Below, one piece after another: positions 1-14,122 of a DNA stretch of 25,041 nt (positions are counted from its first letter, which is position 1; each line of letters begins with the position of its first letter). The notes below the pieces were generated by a model. It had not been told where the DNA came from. It ran no database searches and saw nothing but the letters and a program-made list of their open reading frames with translations. The position numbers and the translations under genes are program-made. Source of the DNA: Myxococcales bacterium (GTDB taxonomy: Bacteria; Myxococcota; Bradymonadia; UBA7976; UBA1532); NCBI GenBank assembly GCA_020633515.1, contig JACKDM010000059.1, forward strand, positions 1 to 25,041, written 5' to 3'.

Positions 1-243
1 GCACGGCACCACATAGCTGATCTCTTCGAATGCCATGTCACCGCCCGAGCGCAGGCCATGGCAGATCTGTTGCAGCCAGGTGGTTCCGCTCTTGGCAAAG
101 GGCGTGATGAAGACATCCGAGGGCCGGGTCACGAAGGGTTCGCCCCGCGGGTAGCTGTCCTTGCCCATCAGCCGGTCGTGCAAGGCGAAGAACTCTTCCA
201 GCGTCTTGGCGCGGCCCCAGGGGCCGCCGGGTCTCTCGCTCAT
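1..243 (-). CDS. Sulfotransferase, N-terminal 81 residues (cut by window start)
   Basis: Cytosolic PAPS-dependent sulfotransferase, expected to move a sulfonate group from PAPS to a hydroxyl or similar group of the product. The visible N-terminus has the 5'-phosphosulfate-binding loop TPFAKSGTTWLQQI (residues 47-60, K51-S-G-T-T-W56), followed by HGLRSGGDMAFEEIS, typical of the Sulfotransfer_1 family. The ATG at 243 follows the NRPS-PKS stop by 17 bases, so it is probably co-transcribed as the last visible gene of the minus-strand operon. The acceptor-binding part and the catalytic His lie outside the window. A decarboxylating role, as for the ST domain of curacin synthase, is conceivable because it directly follows a PKS, but no thioesterase is visible to support it. 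Family call is firm; substrate is unknown. Confidence 0.88.
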   Translation of the reverse strand, partial: MSERPGGPWGRAKTLEEFFALHDRLMGKDSYPRGEPFVTRPSDVFITPFAKSGTTWLQQICHGLRSGGDMAFEEISYVVPC

Positions 244-260
244 GTGGCTCTGCGTCCGGT

Positions 261-6522
<6,262 letters not shown>

Positions 6523-6524
6523 GG

Positions 6525-7274
6525 TCAATCCGTCCACCCTCGGCTCGGGTCTTCGTAGTAGGCCCGCAGCCGCTTCAGCTCGGCGAGGTCGAGGTCGGCG
6601 ATCAACAGCCCCTCCTCCCCCGCGATCCGCTGACGCACCCCGAGCGGATGGCACACCATGCTGATCGACAGCGTCTCATCCGTCACCGCCTCGCACAGCA
6701 CGCAATACACCCGGTTCTCGAACGCCCGGGCCAGCGGCAGCGCCTGCAACGGCTCGGCGTCGACCTCGGCGTCGACCAGATAGCTGCAACACAGCAGCAC
6801 GTCGGCGCCCTGATCCGCCAGATCGGCGGCGTACCGGGGGAACGCCAGATCCCAGCACGCCATCACCGCCACCCGCGCGGGCCCGATCTCGATGACCCGC
6901 GACCGCGCGCCGGCCTGGTAGACCTCTGCCTCCCGCCCCCACAGATGGACCTTGTCATAGCGATAGTGGATCGCCCCGCGCGGATCGATGACATACAGGC
7001 TGTTGAGGCGACGCTCGGGCCCGCCGGCGTCGGCGCCGAAGACCGCCCACACCCCACAGCGCTCACACTGCGCGCGGATGGCATCGATCGCCGCGGTCGG
7101 GTCGAGCCACGCCCGGTCGAGCGGGCGCAGGCTGTACTCCGGGAAGCACACCAGCGCGGCGCCGGCGGCGGCGGCGCGCGGCACGATCGCCAGGATCCGC
7201 GCGAGGTTCTGCGCCGGGTCACGCTCCACCCGCAGCGCGGCCACCGCGACGCGCAACGAAGACTCAGCGGGCAT
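6525..7274 (-). CDS. Nitrilase-superfamily carbon-nitrogen hydrolase
   Basis: A 249-residue protein with the complete nitrilase catalytic triad: Glu46 (CFPEY), Lys108 (RYDKVHLW) and Cys140 (MACWDLAFPR). Length and motifs fit the amidase branches, such as N-carbamoyl amidohydrolases, omega-amidases and beta-ureidopropionases, rather than true nitrilases, which are usually longer. ATG 7274 (MPAESSLRVAV) overlaps the end of the PLP-enzyme gene by 11 bases, and the stop lies 2 bases before the NRPS-PKS start, so it sits tightly inside the operon. One inferred role is to release beta-alanine from an N-carbamoyl or amide precursor for the NRPS. Another is to hydrolyse an amide or ureido group on the product. 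The longer open frame to 7355 lies within the PLP gene and was not used. Confidence 0.85.
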   Translation of the reverse strand: MPAESSLRVAVAALRVERDPAQNLARILAIVPRAAAAGAALVCFPEYSLRPLDRAWLDPTAAIDAIRAQCERCGVWAVFGADAGGPERRLNSLYVIDPRGAIHYRYDKVHLWGREAEVYQAGARSRVIEIGPARVAVMACWDLAFPRYAADLADQGADVLLCCSYLVDAEVDAEPLQALPLARAFENRVYCVLCEAVTDETLSISMVCHPLGVRQRIAGEEGLLIADLDLAELKRLRAYYEDPSRGWTD

Positions 7275-8238
7275 CGCAGAGGCGCTCGAGCAGCGCGTCG
7301 TCGACGTTGGCTCCGCACGCGAGCAGCACCACCGTCTTGCCCCGGAAGCGGTCACGATGCTTCAGCAGCGTCGCGACCGACAGCGCCCCCGAGCCTTCGA
7401 CCCGGATGTCGTGATCGCGGTAGAGCAGCACCATGGCGTCGGCGATCTCGTCCTCGCTCAAGAGCACGTAGTCGCTGACATGGTCCCGGCAGTACGCAAA
7501 GGTGATCGCGCCCTGCTCGACGCCCCCGGCGGTCGCATCGGAGAGCGTCGGCGCCGATGGCATCTGGAGGATGCGCCCCGCCCGCACCGACAGCGCCATC
7601 ACCGGCGACTTCTCCGGCTGGGCGCCGATGAGCTCGACCTTTCGCCCGTCGTCGAGGAGGTACGCCGCGATCCCGGCGATCAGGCCCCCGCCCCCCACCG
7701 GCACCACGAAGGCATCGGCCGTCGCCCCGACGGCGTCGAGCTGCTCGAAGATCTCATCGGCGATCGTCGCCTGCGCGATCATCGCGCCCCACTCGTTGTA
7801 GGGTGAGCGAAAGGTATAACCATGCTCCCGGGCGTACGCCCGAGCGACGATCTCGGCGTCGACGATGTCATCCCCCTCGTGGATGATCGTGATCGGGTGC
7901 CGTGCGATGGCGGCGACCTTGTGAGGCACGACGCCATGCGGCAGAAAGACCGTGCCGGGGATGCCGAGCTCGGACATCGCCCACGACATCGACACGCCGT
8001 TGTTGCCGGTCGAGACGGTCACCACATGGCGCCGCTCGGCCTCGCTCAGCGTGGCGAGCATGTAATAGGCGCTGCGTGCCTTGCAGGTGTGGGTGCGCTG
8101 TAGATTCTCCTGCTTGAGATACACCGCCCCGCCGATCGCCTCGCTCAGCGGCGCCGACCAGGTCAGCGGTGTCTTGTGGAGCACCGGTGAGAGGAGCTCG
8201 GCCGCATGGCGCGTCTTGTCCCTGAACTGCTCGATCAT
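7264..8238 (-). CDS. Fold-type II PLP enzyme, serine/threonine dehydratase-like
   Basis: 324 residues, the usual length of short threonine/serine dehydratases without a regulatory domain. Visible elements are KQENLQRTHTCKARSA (residues 42-56), where Lys53 should form the Schiff base with PLP, the phosphate-binding PVGGGGLIAG (180-189), and a C-terminal LLACGANVD. The substrate loop reads STGNNGVSM (76-84) instead of the usual S(S/A)GNHxQG, and the Lys motif is TCKARSA rather than SFKxRGA. It may therefore not be a housekeeping dehydratase. Beta-elimination or beta-replacement on a serine/threonine-like or hydroxy amino acid precursor is a reasonable inference, including diaminopropionate-type chemistry, but the sequence does not decide. 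ATG 8238 overlaps the ATPase stop in ATGA, which indicates translational coupling. Confidence 0.83.
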   Translation of the reverse strand: MIEQFRDKTRHAAELLSPVLHKTPLTWSAPLSEAIGGAVYLKQENLQRTHTCKARSAYYMLATLSEAERRHVVTVSTGNNGVSMSWAMSELGIPGTVFLPHGVVPHKVAAIARHPITIIHEGDDIVDAEIVARAYAREHGYTFRSPYNEWGAMIAQATIADEIFEQLDAVGATADAFVVPVGGGGLIAGIAAYLLDDGRKVELIGAQPEKSPVMALSVRAGRILQMPSAPTLSDATAGGVEQGAITFAYCRDHVSDYVLLSEDEIADAMVLLYRDHDIRVEGSGALSVATLLKHRDRFRGKTVVLLACGANVDDALLERLCDAR

Positions 8239-10394
8239 CGGTCGGCTCCCACGGGCTCGGAGAGGTGAAGGGCAGGGTGGCTCTCGGGCGCCTCGAGGCT
8301 GTCCGGCCCGGCCGGCGCGGGCATGGCATCCTGATGCTTCGCCAGCGGCCAGAAGACGTTGACCAGCTCTCCGAAGATGCTGATGTATTGCACCGCCATC
8401 GCCGCCGCGATCCCGAACTTGAAGAAGAGCACCCCGCCGATGGTGAACACCCCCGGCGCGAAGCCGAAGACGATGTTGCGACGCATCGAGTCCTCGAACT
8501 CGTCGACCATCTCGAAGAGCCGCGGCAGGTGGCGCAGCGTGCCATCCATGAACACGACCTGCGCGGTGTCGGTGGCCGCGGTCGACGCACCCTTCAGCGA
8601 GACCGACACCTGCGCGGCCTGGAGCGCGATCGCGTCGTTGATGCCATCGCCGACGAAGCAGACGAAGCGGCCCTCGTCGCGCAAGCGCTGGATGAGCGCC
8701 GCCTTGTTCTCGGGCAGGGTCTCGGCGAAGTAGTTCTGGATGCCGAGCGCCTCGGCCATCCGGCGCGTCGGGATCTCGTGGTCGCCCGAGATGATGTAGA
8801 GCTCGATGCCGAGCTCGCGGAGCGCGGCGACGATCTCACGCGCCTCGGGGCGGATGGTGGGCTCCATCTCCATGACGCCGGCCAGCTCGCCGTCGACGCC
8901 GAGATAGACGAGGGTGTGCGCCGCTGCCTGCGCCTGCGCCTGGATCACCTCGACCGACGGGGGCAGGGTCACCCCCTCCCGGGTGAGGAAGCGGGCGCTG
9001 CCGACCCGGATCACGCGACCGCCGACGCTGACCGTGACGCCGTAGCCGAGCTCGTACTGCCCGTCGTCGGTGGCGAGGGGTTCGAGGCCCTCGGCCTCGG
9101 CGCGGGCGCGGATGGCGCGGGCGATCGGGTGGGGCTGGCGCTGCTCGGCGGTCGCCGCGAAGCGCAGCACCGCGTCGCTGTCGAAGCCATTGAACGGGTG
9201 GATCGCCCCGAGCGTGGGCTGCTCTTCGGTCAGCGTCCCGGTCTTGTCGAAGACCACGGTGTCGACCGCGCTCAGCGCCTCGAAGACCCGGCCGTCCTTG
9301 ACCAGGATCTGTTGCCGGGCCAGCAGTTGCAGATAGGTCATGACCGACATCGGCCCCGAGATGCACAGGCCGGTGCCCATCTCGGCCCACATCAGCGCCA
9401 GCCCCGCCTGCGGGTTGACGAAGACCGCCGCCGTGCCGGCGAGCGCCAGCTTGGCCGGCACGAAGCGATCAGCGATCGCCCGGCCGCGCAGCATGACCGT
9501 GTCTTTGTAGCTCTGGGTCCCTTCGAGCGTGCGCGCGATCCGGGCGGCGACCGTGTCGTCGCCGGCGGTGACCACCTCGACGGTGACGCGCCCCGAGAGC
9601 ACCAGCGTCGAGGCGAAGACCTCGTCGCCCGGCTCCTTCTCGACCGGCTGGCTCTCCCCGGTCAGGATCCGCTGGTCGACCTGGGCCATGCCATCGACGA
9701 CGCGGCCGTCGACCGGGATCAGCTCGCCCGCCCGCACGCGCACGCGGTCGCCGATCCCGACCTCGGGGTAGGGGATCTGGATCTCGATGCCATCCTTGAC
9801 GATCCAGACCTTGTCGAAGTCGCCCGCGAAGGCGGTGGTGAGGTGATGCTTCGAGCTCCGCTCGAGCTGGTTGATGATGCGTGAGAAGAACCCTTCCATG
9901 AGCGCGGCGAAGGCCGCGAGGGCCACGTAGCCCGAGGCGAGCATCAGCAGGGTCACCCCCGCGCTGATGGCATAGAGGCTCAGGACGTGCCCGCGCTTGA
10001 TGTCACGCCAGACGAGCGCCGCGGTGTCGCGCATCAAGAACAGCACCGCGCCGATGGCGACCGGCACGAGGGGGGCCACGAAGGTCGATGCCACCGCGAC
10101 GCCGAACGCGCCGGCCGAGAGCGCCATCTGACGCTTGTTGTGGCGGTCTTCGGCCTCCGCCTCGGCGCGGCTGGCCTCGTCCATGCTCGCTTGCAGCTCG
10201 GCGCGGTCGCTGAGGAAGACGACCTTGCCGACGTCGCGGGCCAACCGGGTGAGGTCGACCTTCTCTCCGGGCTCGTCGGGCGCCTTGGCCTTCTTGTGCC
10301 GCCGTCGCGCCGGGCTCGCGAGACGCTTCTTGCCGAGATTGACCAGCCCGAAGACGACGGCGCCGGCGACGATCGGCAGGATCGGGAAGGGCAT
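8235..10394 (-). CDS. P-type ATPase, P1B-like but without CPC metal motif
   Basis: 719-residue integral-membrane ATPase with all cytoplasmic signatures: TGES 245-248, phosphorylated Asp383 in DKTGT, HP 422-423 (PHPIARAI), and GDGIND 582-587. Hydrophobic segments appear near 3-20, 92-121, 136-166 and 312-350. The segment before the phosphorylation domain, where P1B heavy-metal pumps have CPC, reads EMGTGLCISGP: aligned on the following S-x-P, CPC becomes MGT (339-341). There is no N-terminal heavy-metal-associated domain; residues 21-90 are charged and basic, with a likely helical stretch rich in Glu/Arg. The ATG lies 2 bases after the methyltransferase stop. It probably pumps a cation. Metal supply for the iron- and cobalamin-dependent enzymes, or export of a cationic product, are both guesses. 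Family firm, substrate unknown. Confidence 0.88.
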   Translation of the reverse strand: MPFPILPIVAGAVVFGLVNLGKKRLASPARRRHKKAKAPDEPGEKVDLTRLARDVGKVVFLSDRAELQASMDEASRAEAEAEDRHNKRQMALSAGAFGVAVASTFVAPLVPVAIGAVLFLMRDTAALVWRDIKRGHVLSLYAISAGVTLLMLASGYVALAAFAALMEGFFSRIINQLERSSKHHLTTAFAGDFDKVWIVKDGIEIQIPYPEVGIGDRVRVRAGELIPVDGRVVDGMAQVDQRILTGESQPVEKEPGDEVFASTLVLSGRVTVEVVTAGDDTVAARIARTLEGTQSYKDTVMLRGRAIADRFVPAKLALAGTAAVFVNPQAGLALMWAEMGTGLCISGPMSVMTYLQLLARQQILVKDGRVFEALSAVDTVVFDKTGTLTEEQPTLGAIHPFNGFDSDAVLRFAATAEQRQPHPIARAIRARAEAEGLEPLATDDGQYELGYGVTVSVGGRVIRVGSARFLTREGVTLPPSVEVIQAQAQAAAHTLVYLGVDGELAGVMEMEPTIRPEAREIVAALRELGIELYIISGDHEIPTRRMAEALGIQNYFAETLPENKAALIQRLRDEGRFVCFVGDGINDAIALQAAQVSVSLKGASTAATDTAQVVFMDGTLRHLPRLFEMVDEFEDSMRRNIVFGFAPGVFTIGGVLFFKFGIAAAMAVQYISIFGELVNVFWPLAKHQDAMPAPAGPDSLEAPESHPALHLSEPVGADR

Positions 10395-10396
10395 CG

Positions 10397-11089
10397 TCAG
10401 GGCCGCCGCGCCGTGTGGATGACGAAGGGCAGCGCGACGTGCTCCGCGACCACGTCGACGAAGCCGGCGTCGCGCAGCATCGCGGTGATGTCATCGGGGC
10501 TGTAGTAGTGATCGGTGATCCGAATCAGCCCCGCGCTGGTGGGGATGTTGCTCTGATAGGGCGCCCCCCGAACCGGCTCCGCCGGCGGGCTGGAGTAGAA
10601 GTCGGGCCAGACCTGGCCGATGCTCGCCGTGTCGGTGTCGCCGAGCCCGACGAGCGCGCCGGGCGCGGCGAGCGCGTGCAGCCGTCGCAGCAGCGCCTCG
10701 GCCTCCGGCAGCGGGTTGCACAGCAGCACCATGAAGCAGAGGATCCGGTCGAAGGGGCGCTCGGCGTCGAGCGTGTCGAGGCGGTCGACGTAGGCGATGC
10801 CGCGCCCGCCATCGCGCGCGCGGGCGTTGGCGATCTCCGCGCTCGAGGCGTCGTATGCCACGACCGTCGCGCCGGCGTCGGCCATCGCTCGGGCGAAGCG
10901 CCCTTGCCCGCACCCGAAGTCGAGCACCCGCAGCCCGCGCAGATCGCCGAACCGCGCCAGCAACCGCGGAAAGACCGTCGTCGTCGAGAGGCGGTCGGGG
11001 TTGTCATCGAAATAGGCCAGATAGGCATCCGCCTGGTCGTGCCAGTCGCGGGGTTGTCCATCCTTGTCTCGGCGATCACTCCGAGTCAT
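10397..11089 (-). CDS. Class I SAM-dependent methyltransferase
   Basis: 230 residues with SAM-binding motif I VLDFGCGQGRFARAM (residues 55-69), the acidic strand-2 end VVAYDAS, and a UbiE/Methyltransf_11-like organisation with a C-terminal FVDVVAEHVALPF. The N-terminal WHDQADAYLAYFDDNPDR is typical of small-molecule methyltransferases. ATG 11089 overlaps the radical SAM stop in ATGA; the open frame extends upstream to 11500 only as an out-of-frame shadow of that gene. It likely methylates an oxygen, nitrogen or carbon of the product or of a precursor; the acceptor cannot be read from the sequence. It has no NPPY/NPPF signature, unlike the second methyltransferase near 16 kb, so the two probably act on different atoms. 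Confidence 0.86.
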   Translation of the reverse strand: MTRSDRRDKDGQPRDWHDQADAYLAYFDDNPDRLSTTTVFPRLLARFGDLRGLRVLDFGCGQGRFARAMADAGATVVAYDASSAEIANARARDGGRGIAYVDRLDTLDAERPFDRILCFMVLLCNPLPEAEALLRRLHALAAPGALVGLGDTDTASIGQVWPDFYSSPPAEPVRGAPYQSNIPTSAGLIRITDHYYSPDDITAMLRDAGFVDVVAEHVALPFVIHTARRP

Positions 11090-13161
11090 GCGACCTCGCT
11101 CTGGAGCACATACAGGGCATCGTCCGCGGCGGCCGGCGGCGATGGGATCAAGAAGGTCAGCTTCGGCTCGAGCCGCAGGTTGAGCGCGTAGACATAGTAG
11201 CGCAGGACCATCGCGGCCGCGGGCCCGCACCGCGCGCGCGCGGCCTCGATGAGATCGGCCTCGCTCGCGTGATGGGGCAGGAGGCGGCCGAGCGCCTTGA
11301 ACGGCGAACAGAGCGGGGCGCCGGTCTCCGCGTCGAGCAGGTCGAAGGCGGCGAAGACCGCCCGGTGCGTCGCGGGCGCGCGCTCGCAGGCCTGATGCAG
11401 CAAGGAAGCCACGATCGCGTTGGCGACGGCCGGGGGGCGCCGGCGCACCGCCGCGTCGAAGCGCCTCCAGTCTCGCCCTGCCTCCTGCCACGCGCCCCAC
11501 GCGGCCTCGAACCAGCGCTCCGGTGCGTATGGGCCGAGGTCGGGGTGCGCGACCCAGGCCGGGGAGGGGACCGGCTCCGCCGTCACGGCGTCGAGCAGAC
11601 GGGTGAGGTCATCGGGGTCCTGTCGCGCGGCCCAGGCGGACCAGTCACGCGCGGCGCGGTGCTGCTTCGACAGGAACGTCGCGTGCGCGTAGTAGAGAAA
11701 GTCATGGAGGGCGTCGATGCCACCGAAGTGATCGAGCAGCGCGCGGCTGTAATAGAAGGACGGGTGGATCACCGAGGGCGCGACGGATGGGTCGCCGGTG
11801 ACGACCGTCATCTTCGCGTGCGTGTCCTCGGGCAGCCCGCTCAGGCACTCGTAGACCCTCAGCGCCGGATACCCCGCCGCCATGTCGAAGTGCAGGTCCA
11901 GCGACAGGTGAGCGATCGTCTCGATGGTCTGGCGCACCGTCTCCAGCGTCGAGTAGGGGTTGACGAGCCATGACCACAGGATCCAGCGGTCGAGCTTGCG
12001 GTGCGCGAACTCCGGCTCCTCGTTGAGCTCCATGAGGTCGCGCAGGTGCGCGAGCGCGTGACGCAGGCGGTAGGGTTCGCGCAGCTTCTCGAGCGTGTCA
12101 TTGCTGAGGTCGGAGAAGGGGCCGTTGTGCTCCAACATCAGCCCCGAGCGCAGCAGGACGCGGAGCTCGTCCTTGCTGAACTTGACGGGCAGGAAGTAGG
12201 CGCGCCAGTACACCGGCAGCGCGCGCCCCGCGTTGATGCGGATCAGCCGCTCGGCCAATGCCATGACATGGCTCTTGCTGACGTTGAGCTCGGAGCAGAT
12301 GAACCACAGATAGCGCACGCCGTGATCGAGCAGGGATCGGATCTCCGCCTCGACGACGTCGAGGTCGCGCAGCCGGACCTTGTTGCCTTTGACGAGGGGC
12401 TCGCAGCAGAACGCGCAGCGGTAGGGGCAGCCGCGGGCGATCTCGACCGCGACCGCCTTGCCGGTGTTGGCGGCCGTGTTCAGCCCGGGCACCGGCGCGA
12501 GCTGCGCCTCGCGGAAGGCACGCTCGCCGTGGAACCGGGTGATCTCGTCGAGGAGCTCGGGGGTGTACTCCAGCCCGTCGAAGGGGCCGTAGTAGACGCG
12601 CTCGTTCTGCCGCCAGCGCCCCGCGTGGCGGTAGAGCAGGTTGGCGACGCCGTCGAGACGCCCGGCCATCACATCGTCGAAGCGCGCGATGAAAGCATCC
12701 GGCTCGCCGATGACACCGAAGTCGGGCTGCAGATACTCCGCCATCGTCACCGGGCTCGCCGTGAACGTGAACCCACCCACCACCACCTTCGCGTCCGACA
12801 CCGCGCGCACCTGCCGGATCGCGGCGAAGGTGTCCTCCATCGGGAACCAGCGGGTCATCGCTTCGGCCTTGGCGCCGAGGTACTCGTCGGCCTCGGTGGA
12901 GTCGGCCTGCCGGATGGTGAAGCCCACAGCGCGCGGCCGATGCCGTCGCAGCAGCGCGCGCACGCAGGCGAGCTGCTGCTCGCGGGTCAGCCCGAGGCCG
13001 TCCCACCGTCGGACGCTGAGCCCGGCCCGGCGGGCGAGCGCCGAGACCTGCACGAAGGCATAGGGATAGACCGGGTTTCCGGGCCAGTTGCTGAAGTTGA
13101 GGAACAGCAGGTCCACCGGGGCGCTGTCATCGCCGGGCGTATGAGAGTAGCCGGGGATCAT
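11086..13161 (-). CDS. Cobalamin-binding radical SAM enzyme
   Basis: 691 residues. The N-terminal 180 residues look like a B12-binding Rossmann domain (VDLLFLNFSNWPGNP, RAVGFTIRQ, AKVVVGGFTFTASP, DFGVIGEPD), without an obvious DxHxxG motif, as in many class B radical SAM methylases. The radical SAM core follows with CPYRCAFC (Cys245, Cys249, Cys252), which should bind the 4Fe-4S cluster. The last 250 residues are an unassigned helical C-terminal domain. It probably catalyses methylation at an unactivated carbon, or a cobalamin-dependent rearrangement, on a precursor or the product. I chose ATG 13161 (MIPGYSHTPG) because AGGAG lies 11 bases upstream and the protein then starts just before the B12 domain. 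ATG 13245 would overlap the JmjC gene by 59 bases. Confidence 0.87.
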   Translation of the reverse strand: MIPGYSHTPGDDSAPVDLLFLNFSNWPGNPVYPYAFVQVSALARRAGLSVRRWDGLGLTREQQLACVRALLRRHRPRAVGFTIRQADSTEADEYLGAKAEAMTRWFPMEDTFAAIRQVRAVSDAKVVVGGFTFTASPVTMAEYLQPDFGVIGEPDAFIARFDDVMAGRLDGVANLLYRHAGRWRQNERVYYGPFDGLEYTPELLDEITRFHGERAFREAQLAPVPGLNTAANTGKAVAVEIARGCPYRCAFCCEPLVKGNKVRLRDLDVVEAEIRSLLDHGVRYLWFICSELNVSKSHVMALAERLIRINAGRALPVYWRAYFLPVKFSKDELRVLLRSGLMLEHNGPFSDLSNDTLEKLREPYRLRHALAHLRDLMELNEEPEFAHRKLDRWILWSWLVNPYSTLETVRQTIETIAHLSLDLHFDMAAGYPALRVYECLSGLPEDTHAKMTVVTGDPSVAPSVIHPSFYYSRALLDHFGGIDALHDFLYYAHATFLSKQHRAARDWSAWAARQDPDDLTRLLDAVTAEPVPSPAWVAHPDLGPYAPERWFEAAWGAWQEAGRDWRRFDAAVRRRPPAVANAIVASLLHQACERAPATHRAVFAAFDLLDAETGAPLCSPFKALGRLLPHHASEADLIEAARARCGPAAAMVLRYYVYALNLRLEPKLTFLIPSPPAAADDALYVLQSEVA

Positions 13162-13172
13162 GGTCCAGCGGG

Positions 13173-13177
13173 CTCCT
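13173..13177 (-). promoter_or_regulatory. Ribosome binding site deciding the radical SAM start
   Basis: AGGAG on the minus strand, 11 bases before ATG 13161. The spacing is slightly long but there is no better site for the alternative ATG at 13245. Confidence 0.5.
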
Positions 13178-13186
13178 GCGGGTGGC

Positions 13187-14122
13187 TCAACGGGCGTCCG
13201 TGCCGGTGGGTGTCTTGTGGTGGCAGGTGCAGTCGGCGCGGCCATACAGCCCCGCCCGATGCAGGAGGTGGAGAGACGAGGCGCGGCTCTGCCGCCACAA
13301 GAGCCCCGTCAGGTCCTGGGCGAAGGCGTTGATGCTGATCGAGGGGGTCAGCGCCAGCACGCGATGCCACCAGCCATGCGGGATGAACAGCATGTGACCC
13401 GGCTCCAGCGTGATCTCGAGCGGCGTCACCTCGGCGAAGCGAGGATGGAGCCGCGGATCCCAGGTGTTCGGCTCGACCTCGCTGAGGGTCGAGCGATAGT
13501 CGTACTTCTTGCTGGGATACATCTTCGACGACTGCTCGGGGGGGACGAGCCAGACGCGCTTGCGACCACGGATCTGAGTCAGGATGTTGTCGATCCAGTC
13601 GATGTGATAGCCGGTCAGCGTGCCCGCCGGGCCGAGCCAGGCGAAGTAGATCTGCCACAGCGACGTCTTCTCGATGAGGTGGAAGTCGACGTCGGCCTTG
13701 AGCCGGGGGAACGCCTCGAACACCCGGAACATCGACAGGTAGCGTCGTTTGCTGCCGGTGCCCTCGGCCGAGCCTTCCGACTCGATGCGGGCGAGGTAGT
13801 CGGCGATGCGCGCGGTCTCGAAGTCCGTCTCCCCTTGCAGGACATTGCCCTTCTCGAGCGTGACCCGACGGTCGGGGTCCTGCCGGGCGAAGAAGTCGAA
13901 GGTCCAGCGCTCGCAGGCCGGCCACCGGGTCGCCATGTCGGTGATCAACACCGGCCGGCGCGCGCGAAAGTAGCGCGCGGCGAAGTCCTTCGGGCTCAGG
14001 TGAGCGACCCGGTCCACCACCGCGCTGGTCCCGGGCGCGGTCTCGGTCGCCGTCTCGGTGGCGGCCGTGAGGGGCGCGGCCGTGAGGGTCGCGGGCGCCA
14101 TCTGGTCGATCGAGTGCATCAT
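13187..14122 (-). CDS. JmjC/cupin-8 Fe(II)/2-oxoglutarate oxygenase
   Basis: 311 residues of the cupin-8 (JmjC-like, FIH-related) type. The iron ligands are His173 and Asp175 in TGYHIDW and the distal His253 in IPHGWWHRV. Lys187 in RGRKRVWLVPP is a plausible 2-oxoglutarate contact. The N-terminal 35 residues are Ala/Thr-rich and probably disordered. It likely hydroxylates an amino acid, carrier-bound residue or the finished product; the new hydroxyl could be the site used by the carbamoyl- or sulfotransferase of the same operon (inference). ATG 14122 overlaps the SDR stop as ATGATG/TGA, so translation is coupled; ATG 14119 directly after it is equally possible. The open frame upstream to 14563 is only a shadow of the SDR gene. 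Confidence 0.87.
   Translation of the reverse strand: MMHSIDQMAPATLTAAPLTAATETATETAPGTSAVVDRVAHLSPKDFAARYFRARRPVLITDMATRWPACERWTFDFFARQDPDRRVTLEKGNVLQGETDFETARIADYLARIESEGSAEGTGSKRRYLSMFRVFEAFPRLKADVDFHLIEKTSLWQIYFAWLGPAGTLTGYHIDWIDNILTQIRGRKRVWLVPPEQSSKMYPSKKYDYRSTLSEVEPNTWDPRLHPRFAEVTPLEITLEPGHMLFIPHGWWHRVLALTPSISINAFAQDLTGLLWRQSRASSLHLLHRAGLYGRADCTCHHKTPTGTDAR

Noticed and set aside
13162..13245. Upstream ATG at 13245 for the radical SAM gene
   Set aside because: Adds 28 Pro/Ala/Thr-rich residues overlapping the JmjC gene, without a ribosome binding site.
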